Source: Fomitopsis serialis (Eukaryota; Basidiomycota; Agaricomycetes; Polyporales; Fomitopsidaceae). Taken from it: DNA of 64,000 nucleotides. Shown one piece after another: positions 12,867 through 22,599 of the stretch (positions within the stretch are counted from its first letter, which is position 1; every line of letters starts with the position of its first letter). A model generated the notes under the pieces. That model was not told where the DNA came from, ran no database searches, and saw nothing but the letters and a program-made list of their open reading frames with translations. Location of the stretch: NCBI RefSeq assembly GCF_022376445.1, contig NW_025955017.1, positions 1 through 64,000 on the forward strand. Reading direction: 5' to 3'. Both the position numbers and the translations under genes were made by a program.

Positions 12867-13432
12867 ATGCCTTTCCAACAGGGTGAGTACTGGCCTTACT
12901 AGGGAGTGCGTTGCGGCGGTGCTAAAGCAGTCCGAACAACCTCAGGTGACGCTGGCAAGGGTGCTGGTCTTTTCAAGACTCGGTGCGCACAATGCCACAC
13001 TCTCGGTGCGGGCGAGCCTAACAAGGTCGGCCCCAACCTCCACGGGTGAGCAGCTTGTGAGAACGCGTACGGAACACGGCGGCTGACAAGTTCTGTGTAG
13101 CCTTTTCGGCCGGAAATCCGGCCAGGTCGAGGGTTTCTCGTACACTGCTGCGAACGTGAACAAGGGTGTTGTCTGGGAGGAGCAGACTCTCTTCGAGTAT
13201 CTCGAGAACCCCAAAAAGGTGCGCTGGTTCGCCACGTCACAGCAGGTAGCGGCGGTGCTGAGGCGGTACCCCGGCTCACAGTACATCCTGGTACGAAGAT
13301 GGCGTTTGCGGGTCTCAAGAAGGAGAAGGACCGGAACGACCTCATCACCCACCTCAAGGAGGCGGTCAGTGCTGTTTCTCATGTGTCCGGACAACAGCGT
13401 ACTGACGGCCTTGCACATTTCAGACCGCATAG
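12867..13432 (+). CDS. CYC1: Cytochrome c
   Basis: Small soluble haem protein of the mitochondrial intermembrane space that carries electrons from complex III to complex IV. Five exons are read: 12867-12882, 12946-13045, 13101-13218, 13282-13364 and 13424-13432, giving a protein of about 108 residues, the usual size. Exon 2 carries the covalent haem site C-A-Q-C-H. Exons 3 and 4 carry Y-T-A-A-N, the Y-L-E-N-P-K-K helix and, after the next junction, M-A-F-A-G with the axial Met. All introns start with GT and end with AG. In exon 4 the family motif Y-I-P-G-T-K-M is off frame, because ATCCTGG at 13285-13291 has two C where three are expected. A sequencing error is the likely cause. An inverted CCAAT box lies upstream. 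Confidence 0.96.
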
Positions 13433-14073
13433 TTGTCCCTATCGGTTTCGTATCACGGACCTTATATATTATACCGCAACCATTGGTCTTATTGCATGTA
13501 GACGACCACACTACAGAGTTGTTTGCGCAACCCCGCTCTTCCTCACTTTGTTCTGCGTGACTGTTGAACTTTGGTGTGCGCCGCCAATCATCAAACACCT
13601 CGAAACCGTCGAAGTATCTACAGTGTACACCCGCACGACGCGCAAGTCCGTATGGGGCGGCGGAAGATGTTGAGCCCGAGTGAATGCCCTGTCGTAGCAC
13701 AGAGTTCCAGTCAGTTCGGTGGCTGGAGTTCGTCGCGTCTGTCCTGACGTCACGGCACGGACTCGGATCCTCCAGCTCCCGTTACGTATGTGGCCGTGTT
13801 TGGCTTTGTTGCCCAAAGGCCTTGACGCCAAACAACGGGCTGCCCAATTCGGGCCACTCATTCGCCTTGTTCTCAGCCACCACCGAGGTGTTGCTTGTCT
13901 GAGTCGTCTGAAAAGATTCCTCTCATTGTGTCCCACACCTCTAAACAACCTACGTTCGACCGAAAAGGCGGGAAACGTACATTAGCCTAGTTCGCCTCCT
14001 TGCCGACGCCCTACCGCTTGGGCATCCGTACATCTGCTGAACGTGACGCTCCGAGCGAATCTGCTTGAAAATC
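13433..14073. other. Intergenic region between CYC1 and TFG2
   Basis: About 640 bases between two plus-strand genes, holding the CYC1 3' end and the TFG2 promoter. Open frames on the minus strand here have no recognised motif and span CYC1 exons, so they are taken as shadows. Confidence 0.5.
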
Positions 14074-15239
14074 ATGGAAGAGGCTATCGTTGAGGACGAG
14101 GACAAGAAGCAGTTCGACTCCATTCAGGCTTCGCAAGATGCGGAGACTGAGCCTGACCCAGACGAGTCCCTAATCTTGGACAGCGGCAATGGGAGAGTGT
14201 GGCTAGTAAAAGTGCGTGTCTTGGCTGACCTCGCGCCCTCCGTCACGACCCGATCCCTCTCGCAGATACCAAGATACCTCATGGAGCGTTGGCTATCTAT
14301 CAGAGAGGATAATGTCCATCTGGCAACCATCCGCGTCTTCCACAACGCAAAGTCCGCAACGGGCAAGTCGCCCCGCATCCTCCTCGCGCTCCCGCCCGAC
14401 CCGAACCACCCTGGCCAGAACGAATGGGAGGGCGACGTGTACGAGTTGGACATGGTGCAGGAGTCGGTCGAGAACCAGATTGTCATCGCCGAACGCGAGA
14501 AGGAGCCCCCGCCTGTCCCGGGCACCCGCGCGCGGACGACGGTCCTCACAGGACGGGTAAAGCACGAGTGCAACCTGCGGCCGATGTTCAGTGACAGGTA
14601 CAGGCAGCGGCTCAAGATGCGGACGATCGCGGCGAACACGCCGAGGAAGCAGATCATGCGGATTGAGGATGCGGGCGTTGGCGGTCGGGGGAACATCAAC
14701 ATGCTTACGAGCGGTGTGGCGAACACGACACCGCTCAGTCTCGGTGTACGTGTCCTAGGTTGCGGCTTCATGTTCTGTACTCACTCGGTGTATCCTGCGC
14801 AGCAACGAAGACCCAAGCCTGCGAAGGGCCAGTTCGAGCGCATGGCGCGTATGCCGCGCAACCAGCTGCTCGACGAGCTCTTCCGGCTCTTCCAGGAGCG
14901 CGAGCGCTGGTCCATCAAGATCCTCCGCGATCGGACCCAACAGCCGGAGGCCTACCTCAAAGAGGTCCTCAGCGAGATCGCCGACCTCAACCGGAGCGGA
15001 GAGTTCAACGGCACCTGGGAGCTCAAGGATACCTTCAGAGGCGAGGGGGTCAGTGTTCTATCTCCACTTAGCTGCGGCGATTGTCGGGCGGTGCTGAACT
15101 GTTTGTTCCAGGTCAAGGCCGAGCAGGTTCCCGGCCCAAGCGGCGGCTTCGGCGCGGGGGCTGGTGACGGCGTCAAGGATGAAGATTCGACGACTTCGAT
15201 GAGGATGATGATGACGACGATATGGAGGAGGTTTCATGA
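14074..15239 (+). CDS. TFG2: Transcription initiation factor TFIIF subunit beta (Rap30/Tfg2)
   Basis: Small subunit of TFIIF, which binds RNA polymerase II and stabilises the pre-initiation complex. The start at 14074 opens an acidic N-terminus. Removing the intron at 14212-14265 joins G-R-V-W-L-V-K to I-P-R-Y-L-M-E-R-W, the classic start of the dimerisation domain. The winged-helix C-terminal domain is clear, with Q-F-E-R-M-A-R-M-P-R-N and S-G-E-F-N-G-T-W-E-L-K. Two further introns lie near 14752-14803 and 15047-15110. The family's acidic tail appears at the 3' end, but one base out of frame: GAAGATTCGACGAC at 15181-15194 has two T where three would keep the frame through the Asp/Glu tail to the TGA at 15237-15239. 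Read as sequenced, the frame runs on to 15384. I place the end at 15239. Confidence 0.93.
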
Positions 15240-15589
15240 GCTGGTGCAAAGCTGGTGTGCATCGCTTCCGGACTTGGTAATGGTATTGTATCTTTATATA
15301 TTCCCGTCTGCTCGCTTTCTTGCACGCATATCATCATACACACGCAGTCATATAGCATTTTATTCAATAGCATTCACCGACTAAATTTTTCATGTGCGTC
15401 TCCACGAAGACGATGCGTGCTGTAGTGTCTAGTTCAATGTACAACGAGTTGATTACATCCCTGGCTTTGGATGACGCAGAAGGGTGATATTACATCGGCA
15501 ATAGGGTATACAACGTAAAGACCCTTGACAGCAGTATACAAACCAGTATTCGTTATCAGAACGTCTGTGCGCATGACGTCTCATCGCAG
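15240..15589. other. Convergent intergenic region between TFG2 and YPI1
   Basis: About 350 bases between converging 3' ends. AT-richer than the flanking genes and probably 3' untranslated sequence of both. Nothing else is seen. Confidence 0.55.
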
Positions 15590-16162
15590 TCAGCCTCTCT
15601 GGGGTGCCTTGCCCTTCTTCGGCTTTTTGGGCTGACGCTCGTACACGTTCACGTCGTCGGAGTCGGTCTCCAGCTCGTGCACGACGCCGCCGCCATCGCC
15701 GTCGCGCGTCGCCTGCCCGTCAGGGCTCCCATCTCCGTGGTGGTGATGGTGGTGCCGGCGGCGGTTCGCAAGGCGCGCGCGCCCGTCGTCGCCAGAGTCC
15801 GAGTCCGAGTCGGCGACTCCTCAGACGACGACTCGTCAATGGCTTCGGCTTGTGGTAGATACAGCAGACTAGCGCGACGGCAGCAGTTCAGTCAATATTA
15901 CTTCCACCGTGCGGGGTAGGAGGGATGTGACGCACTCTTTGACGACTTCTTCCCCGCGCCTTCGTTATCCACCACGTCCTCCCTCCAGACGACCCGCGGC
16001 CGGCTCCTGGGGGCTGCGCGGAGACGGAGCCGCCCGATTTCCTCGCCGCCGTCGGGGCCCGCGCCCTCCTCGCCCGGCTGGCTATCGTGCACCGTGATCG
16101 TCCGCGATCCGTCGGACGGCGCCGAGGCCGAGGGAGGCCCGCGCGTGTGCTGCGTACGCCAT
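15590..16162 (-). CDS. YPI1: Type 1 protein phosphatase regulator Ypi1 / inhibitor-3
   Basis: Nuclear regulator of protein phosphatase 1 (Glc7). The diagnostic core is visible at about 15950-16100: S-R-T-I-T-V-H-D, then R-V-V-W-R-E-D-V-V-D-N-E and G-K-K-S-S-K. An intron (about 15856-15946) then joins to I-C-C-I-Y-H-K, the cysteine/histidine part of the family signature. The C-terminus has a Ser/Asp-rich run, a short poly-His stretch, and ends Lys-rich at 15590. The frame is broken at least twice by one-base losses near 15842 and 15812 (a G pair reduced to one). A third shift is needed just after the proposed ATG at 16162. A small GC-rich gene with this many breaks suggests consensus error rather than decay. 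Confidence 0.85.
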
Positions 16163-16767
16163 CGCTCAAGTTCAGGGAGCAACGTGCAGAACAGACGGCC
16201 TAGTGGTGAGGCAGAGTGGGGGCGAACTTGGGTGGGTGGATCGCAGCGGCGCGAGAACGTGGGCTATAAGTAGATGAGGTGGTCGTGTCGTCACTGGCAC
16301 TGTAATGCAGTGATGCGTCGAGGAGGATGCGCAGAGGTGGGTGGGTGCAGAGATGGTCACAGTATGTGAGAGACTTTTGAGGAGCGCAGCGCCACACCAG
16401 AACGCATGGATCGCCTGCTTATGTCAGCGTCGTAATGAACGCACGCGCGCGCGCTTTGCTGCAGCTCCAGTTCCAGCCAAGTTCCAGCCTCCCCCTGAAG
16501 TTTGAACCCTCGAAGCCGAGGAGGCTTGTAACGGTTATGGCTCCGTTCAGAATCACCGAGGAGCTCCTACTGGGTTCAAGTTTGGAAGCCGGTGGTGTCT
16601 GGATAGACTCCGCTTCGAGAAGTAGACACACCGTCACACGTAGTTCAATCCAGCCGAGTATAGATTTGCACGACGATGCATCCCACTCCACAAAGCCCGA
16701 ATAAAAATCAGATAATGATACAAAATGTAGTCTGTACTGGAGCATCGGCATTATACCGAGCTTTAAA
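16163..16767. other. Promoter region of YPI1 and 3' end of IDO
   Basis: About 600 bases between two minus-strand genes. It holds the YPI1 promoter (purine-rich on the plus strand, so CT-rich on the coding side) and the IDO 3' region. No gene is seen. Confidence 0.5.
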
Positions 16768-18293
16768 TCACTGTCCAGGCTTCAGGAGAGCACCTGCAGT
16801 CTGGTCGCGCACGCCCTTCACGAACTGGAACGCGTCCGTGCCGCCCGTGCCCTTCGCCGCGCCTTCCTCCTTCGTCTTCCCAGCAGCCGCCTGTGCCTTC
16901 TTGCTCGGGACCAGTATGTACAGCGCGACGATCTTCACGTGCTCGTCGCGGAAGACCTTCAGCGCGGAGACGGCAGTGTTGTACGCCTCCAGCAGCTTCT
17001 CGTCGCCCGCGTCTCCACGAGGTCCGGAGCGGGCGCGGGTTCGAGGAGAGGTGGCGGAGGAACGCACGGTGGTGCCGGGGCATGTACGACTGCATGCGGG
17101 TCAGGAAGGGGACAGACGACGAGCCGGGCGCGGAGCTGAACGTCGCCGTCGCCGGGCCGGACCGCCCGTCCCGGGCAGGCGCCGTGGGGCAGTCTGCGAG
17201 CGCGCCATGGGGCGGGCTTTTGCCATGAAGTTGGAGTGCGAGTACTGGTCGACGCCAGGAAGACGTCGAGCGCGTGGACGAGCGAGCTCTGGCCCGCGCT
17301 CGGGCCCGACAGCTCCGTGGGCTCTCCGAGGGCGGGTCGAGCTCGATGCCCTCGAAGACCCACTTGCGCTTGCCGTCCGAGTCCGCGCCGCGGAACCAGG
17401 GCCGGATCTCGTTGTAGAACACGTCGGGTCGCAGCCTTTGCGCACGTCGGCGAGGATGGTCGTCAGCTCGGGACGACGCCGGCGAGCGTGTGCAGATAGG
17501 TCGTGATGCGCCGGATCGCGGTCGCGTCGCCGAGAAAGGCCTCGTCCATCATGGCCCGCATGAGTGTGAGCGCCTCGACGCCCCGGAACTCGATCCGCGA
17601 GACGCGAGGTAGAACTCCTCCTCGTCGCGCGTCTCCGTGAAGAGCGTCTGGCAGCGGAGGTTGTCCAGCGCGGGCGGGCGCGGTGGGAACGCAGAGGTGG
17701 GAGGAGTGATGTAGTCCCAGTTGTTGATGACATCGTCCGAGTAGGTGAGTATGGCGGGAGCTGGAGCTGCGCAGAGACCTGGAGGAGGGGGAGCGTGACG
17801 GGAGGGGGGATATGGATCTCGCTCGTGGATACGGGCAGCGAGTGTATATAAAAGTGCATAACCCATGCGAGGACATGGTGCGCTCGCCGGAGAAGTACTT
17901 CGGAGCGCTTTAAGCTGTCAGTAGAGAGAATTGGAAGCTGTCAAGGCGATCAGCGATGTGATCTGTGCGGTGACAACAGCAACTCACTTGTCTGACGCAT
18001 CGCGCCAACGTTCAGATCGTTCAGTGTCTCTGGTGCAAGTCTGGTTTGTCAGCGAGCTGGAGCCTGCTCGAGCGTGCTTCGTCTAGTGCTGTCTCCCATG
18101 GCTCCCACTCTTGAGGAAGCCGAGACAGAGGGCGCGGGGGCATAAACCCGGTACGCGTATCGACATCGAAATCGTGTGCAGCGAGGGTAGAAGTGTCGGG
18201 TGTGCCGGCCTCGGCCAAGCCATGGTCTGGACGGGGTAGCGCAAGAAAATGGTTGACGGGGATATTACCGGGTAGTGGATGTAAGTGGTCCAT
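16768..18293 (-). CDS. IDO: Indoleamine 2,3-dioxygenase
   Basis: Haem dioxygenase that opens the indole ring of tryptophan to N-formylkynurenine, the first step of the kynurenine/NAD route. The first exon (18293 to about 17985) carries the family N-terminus D-x-R-T-G-F-M-P-P and W-E-P-W-E. After one intron follow L-R-R-A-H with I-P-P-P, Y-S-D-D-x4-N-W, S-A-G-Q-S-S near 17290, F-L-x2-M-x2-Y-M-P-x2-H-R at about 17080-17110, the proximal haem histidine in D-E-H-V-K-I-V near 16930, and K-G-T-G-G-T-D near 16840. The order matches the full-length family. At least six one-base shifts interrupt it (for example near 18035, 17755, 17610, 17470 and 17420). Whether these are sequencing errors in GC-rich DNA or real decay cannot be decided here. 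Confidence 0.88.
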
Positions 18294-20172
18294 GGTGGCA
18301 GGTGGTAGGAATCAGTTTTGCGGGAGGGGGAGCGTGCGGGGCACGAATGGTTTTGAGACGAGAGGCCTAAATAATTGGAGTCTGGCCGGAGCATGCCATC
18401 GCCTGGCCCACTGAGCGGGTGGCTGAGCGTGGACGCGCTGAGTCAAATCTCGCTAAGACCATTTCGATCGCCATCCCGATTGCCGGTTTCCGCTCCTCCC
18501 ATTTCAGGCACGCGCCGCCCCTTCCTTCAGCCACCACGCGCCGCTGCCGCCGCGCGCTGGCATGTCGGAAGTTCTCATGTAATGAACCGATACCTGTGCT
18601 CGGACGCAAGAGATGCGCGTTGTCTCCAGGAAATGCAAGCCCGAGTGCTCACCGTAAGGATAAGTCATGCAAACTCGGATCGGAGACCGGACGCCCCCCA
18701 TTATAGAATGGACTGACGTGACCAACCCCGCATGCTCTCGCGACCGGCGACCCAGCGAAAGGCCCTCGAACGCCAGAGAGCAGGAGACTACCGCCCATCA
18801 CTCATGCTTGCGTGCTACAGGATCTCGGTAAGTCTTCGCACGTGTGTCCTATGCTATTTGTAGAGTGTCTCACCGTAAGCCATAGAGTACGGTCTCCAGG
18901 ACCGGGCTATGTCGCCGCATATGACGCTGCGAGTAGCTGTTGGTTTGTGTTAATGAAGTGCAGAAGAGTACAAATGCCAACCGCGCGCAAGCCTGAGAAA
19001 CGCGAAAGCGCTAGGGCTTAGAATATTCAAATACGAGGGGATGCTTCCACGAAGTCACGGGGATCGGCCTTCAAAACATCATTAGGTATGTGTGCAGGGT
19101 GTTCGACCGTCAACTGGTCTGCTCCATACCATGACACGGGGGCAGTGGTCAAGTCTTTCGCACGACGCACCGTGACATAGCGATGCCTGACCTCAATACC
19201 CGCCTCGGACTGCATCTGCCGAAGAGATCATGGCGAAGGGCTTTAGACTGCACGGGGCTGGCACGGAGACGAGCTCAAGTCCACTAGTATCCGGTACGAG
19301 GATGGTCCCATTGACACTCGCGTGCGTAAGCCACTTGGTTTGCGACATGGACAGGTGACTAATCCCGACCGGCGTCCACGCACATCGCAATCGCAAGTGG
19401 TTCTGCTTCGATTCCACTGTTGAACATATCCAGATACACTTCTTACTATGCGGTATGCTCTAGGCCGCCGCGAGGCTGACAGGAAGGGACCGCCTCTCGT
19501 GTTCGCTGATCAGTTTCAGGGAGCCTACAGTTCACACGTCAATTGCGCTGGCATCTTCATCTTGTGTTGGCTCTCACGTCGTTCGGCCTTGCGAAACCTC
19601 CTACATTCAGTCAGTGCACGTATGTTGGACCACCGTATGAATGCACGAAACCAATCAGACGCGTTATTCATTGACAGGCATCGACAGATATTGATATCTG
19701 CGCAAGACCTCAGGCTTCCAACCCCTTTTAGACCGTCTATCCAGATCTCTTGATGTAGCAGCCGATGTCCGTACCAGAACGCAGAAGCTGAAGCAGAGCC
19801 CAACGATACAGTACGTTGCTTTGTTCGATGATGGTGGGTTTCTGGCTGCGAACGAACTCTGTTCGCGGTTCCATGTACTACGGGACAGATAGTCCCGAGT
19901 AGGGAACACGGCCCGTGGGTACGCACAGCCCGTTGGCGCATTCGTTGTTTTACCAGCCGTCTCTCACTTCTGCAGCTCAGGATAAACTTGATCCCAAAGT
20001 GGTCTGCAATCTCACCGCTCACACCGACATTCAAGGCAAGATGCCGATTTGAGTTCGTTATGCAACAAACTCTGTCAACCATCATCGCCAGCTGCTTGAA
20101 GACCCACGCCAGACAGTATATAGATCCGCTGCAGTGAACCTGACATATCTTCGCTAAGCATTACAGTACACG
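18294..20172. other. Unrecognised stretch upstream of DUF6533 copy 3
   Basis: About 1.9 kb without a gene I recognise. Short minus-strand open frames at 19027-19440 look weakly protein-like but match nothing I know. From about 19850 the sequence is alignable with about 29760 onward (shared words such as GACAGATAGT, CGGCCCGTGG, CCAAAGTGG), so the last 320 bases are the left part of a segmental duplication and contain the copy 3 promoter. Confidence 0.45.
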
Positions 20173-21879
20173 ATGTCGAGCCTCACATCCACCGATGCTA
20201 TGGCTCTTATGAGCCCGAGTGAGTGAACGCTCCCTACTATTGCACATGCCTGACATCGCTTACTCTAGGTTCATTCAAAATTGTGTTACTGCAGCGATCG
20301 TCGGTTCGTGCATCAATGGTACGCTGATATTCATCATTATTGACCATGATCATGGCTCTAGCGTTACTTGCGTACGATTTGTTCTTACGCTCGGAAGCGA
20401 AGTGGAGCTCTTTTGGTGCCAGCGAGGTCTTCTGTCAACAAAGCGGCATTCTTCCTTCTGAGAATCTGTTCTTGGAACTGTGATCACGACCGTCCTCAAT
20501 GCATACGTACCCATGTTCTCAGTGACTGTGAGTGCCCCTGTCATGAGTAGCGCTGTCCAAATGCTGACCGTTATCAACACAAGCTTGGGGGGTGGGTGAT
20601 ACACAATTGTGTCGGTGCAAACGACTCTTCTTACCATGGAGCATCCAGTTGTGCAGCCGCAAACAATGCTAACAACGCATTCTGGTTCATTGGAGCTCTC
20701 GTCATCACGGGTAAGAATGCTCTCACTAGAAAGTTCAGACATGCACTGAATCCCGGGTCATCATCTGGCCACTTCAGCCGTCACTGCCATGCGTGTATAC
20801 GTAGTCAGCGGAGGCAAATGGGTTTGGATCACTGTTACCATGATACTAAACTCATTCTATCTTGGTTGGATTGGTGTACGTTTTGACCCGTATTTTCGAC
20901 CAAGAATTGACACCTCACCCATACATTCTAAAGTACATCACCTATGCAACTGTATACCAGCTCGTCGTATCTGGAGACTCATGGGTTTGTGGTATATCAG
21001 TGGCCATGCCCGCGACATCAAATACAATGTAAGTAACACTCCCCGGTCGAGGATCAGCCACTGACCGTCGGATTCGATAGAGGTACTATATGGTCTAGCC
21101 ACGGGCTTACTCGTTTTCCATGCCTCACTGCCTTGTTTCTAAGGGACATTCATGGCACTGATGGGCACCGTGTTGGCCGATATAGTCCTCATCATCGCAA
21201 CGTGGGTATGCACATTCCACTGTGTCAGAATCCAACGGAGAACGCGACTATGGTCGCGTTCATCGCTTGGCTTCTATTCAGAGATGGTCAGTACTATTTT
21301 CCGCTACGCATAGGGTATGGTGAACTGAAAATGACGTTTAACGTCGATTCCATCCAGGAAATGTCTACTTCCTGTACGTAACTGTTGAAGTGATACCCGT
21401 CGACGATCACTGACACCGTCTTAGTGCGATGTTTTCTCTCAATACCGTCGTTTGTGTAATTGGCATGTGGTCCGACGTGCGTCACAATCCACACATACTC
21501 GGCACCCTGGTCAGCTTCGAGGCTGATAAGATATCTCACTTAGAATCTTAGCTGGCTTGGTGATCTGAACTTTCCGTGAGTTCTTGACGATATTCATGAC
21601 GACTGCGGACGCTCATGTTATAGCGGCACTGGCAGCCTCCAACTGGTCCTGGTGACTCGGCTTTTGATCAATTTGCGCGAGTTGTCCCGGTCTGGGGATG
21701 ACATCATTATAGGATCTCAGAGCACATCCGCTGGGAGCCATGGGCCTTCTGATCCTGCCATCGAAGTTTCGACAGTTAGGTTCCATGACGGTAGCACTCT
21801 CAGAGACGAGGAAGAAACACGTGCGTTCATCCTGCTACTACTTCGAGTTGGAGGTGGGCTAAAACTGGGCATTAGGTGA
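20173..21879 (+). CDS. DUF6533 seven-helix membrane protein, copy 3
   Basis: Member of the subgroup formed by copies 3, 4 and 5; function unknown. The start ATG at 20173 has a counterpart at 30090. Shared exons include F-x-Q-N-C-V (about 20270), the core with V-L-T-L-G-S-E-V-E-L-x-W (about 20375-20415), an M-R-V-Y-V exon near 20790, a helix exon with Y-A-T-V-Y-Q-L-V-V-S-G-D-S-W (about 20935-21000), and the last exon with L-L-I-N-L-R and a charged tail ending at 21879. The core exon is out of frame relative to copy 5: TTT at 20378-20380 where four T would keep frame, GG at 20426-20427 where three G would, and another shift near 20468. It may therefore be a decaying copy, unless these are consensus errors. 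Confidence 0.7.
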
Positions 21880-22307
21880 CAATCAAACGGAGACAGGAGG
21901 CAACGACGCCACTGATGACACCCCCAGATGGTTGCCAGCTACAGCATAGCTGTTGCGACCTAAGGAGCGGATAACAAGAGGTCTTTGTGCTATGTATGGA
22001 GTGAAAAATACACACGCCTTCGTCGTAGTCCCTTGTGATCGTAATATACATTGCAAAGATGCTGTGTATAACTTAGCGTGTAGAAGAACAAGAACGAAAG
22101 CGACGTGGAGGGTATAATGATACACAGTAACACGGACGGTCCAGGTTCGGGGCGTGCGATAGGTGAATAGCGGGATGCAAACACAGAGAAGAGCGAACGC
22201 GCGATGTAATAGAACCGGCGAAAAGGCACGAGCGAATCCAGCGCTCGGAGTGAGATGCAGCGATGACGGCAGACGCCGTCGGACGAATGAGAGGGAAAAG
22301 GGAGGTT
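21880..22307. other. Conserved non-coding flank, left copy
   Basis: Sequence between the DUF6533 copy 3 stop and the MYND fragment. It is strikingly similar to 31784-32299, including long near-identical runs around 22030-22180. Both copies keep open frames of about 170-180 codons on the minus strand here, but the two differ in frame and no known motif is seen. It is more likely shared 3' untranslated sequence of the two convergent genes. Confidence 0.5.
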
Positions 22308-22590
22308 TTATCCGTAGACGAGCCTGTGCACGCAGTAGCTTTGATGCAGCTGCAGCCTGGAGAAGGGCGGCAGCCTGAGACAGAACACACACCCCTTCGG
22401 CGTCGTCGAGATAGGCTTGAAGTCTATCCGCCGGCCGGGGTCTACGAAGTGTCGGAGGACATCAGACCAGTCATCCCGGGAGTGCATCGACCTCCACGGG
22501 CATGGCCAGGCTGATATCGCCGCATTGGACGAGGATGACGGACGGCGACGCCAATTCCACCCGAGCGACGACACCTCGCGTCGCTGTGTG
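22308..22590 (-). pseudogene. Decayed 3' part of a MYND zinc-finger gene
   Basis: This matches the last exon of the MYND gene at 32300-33267. Clear shared segments are D-D-W-S-D-V-L-R-H-F-V-D, I-D-F-K-P-I-S-T-T-P and G-C-V-F-C-L. The frame is disturbed upstream of the first of these, a stretch near the D-A-P-G-K segment of the intact copy is missing, and a duplicated leucine/arginine stretch follows G-C-V-F-C. Similarity fades near 22600, so the zinc finger and N-terminus are absent. It cannot encode a full protein. Confidence 0.75.
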
Positions 22591-22599
22591 TCTAGTCTC

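Noticed and set aside
19027..19440. Two successive minus-strand frames that look like parts of a protein
   Set aside because: No motif could be matched to a known family or transposon, and no start or splice chain supports them. Left as unassigned sequence.
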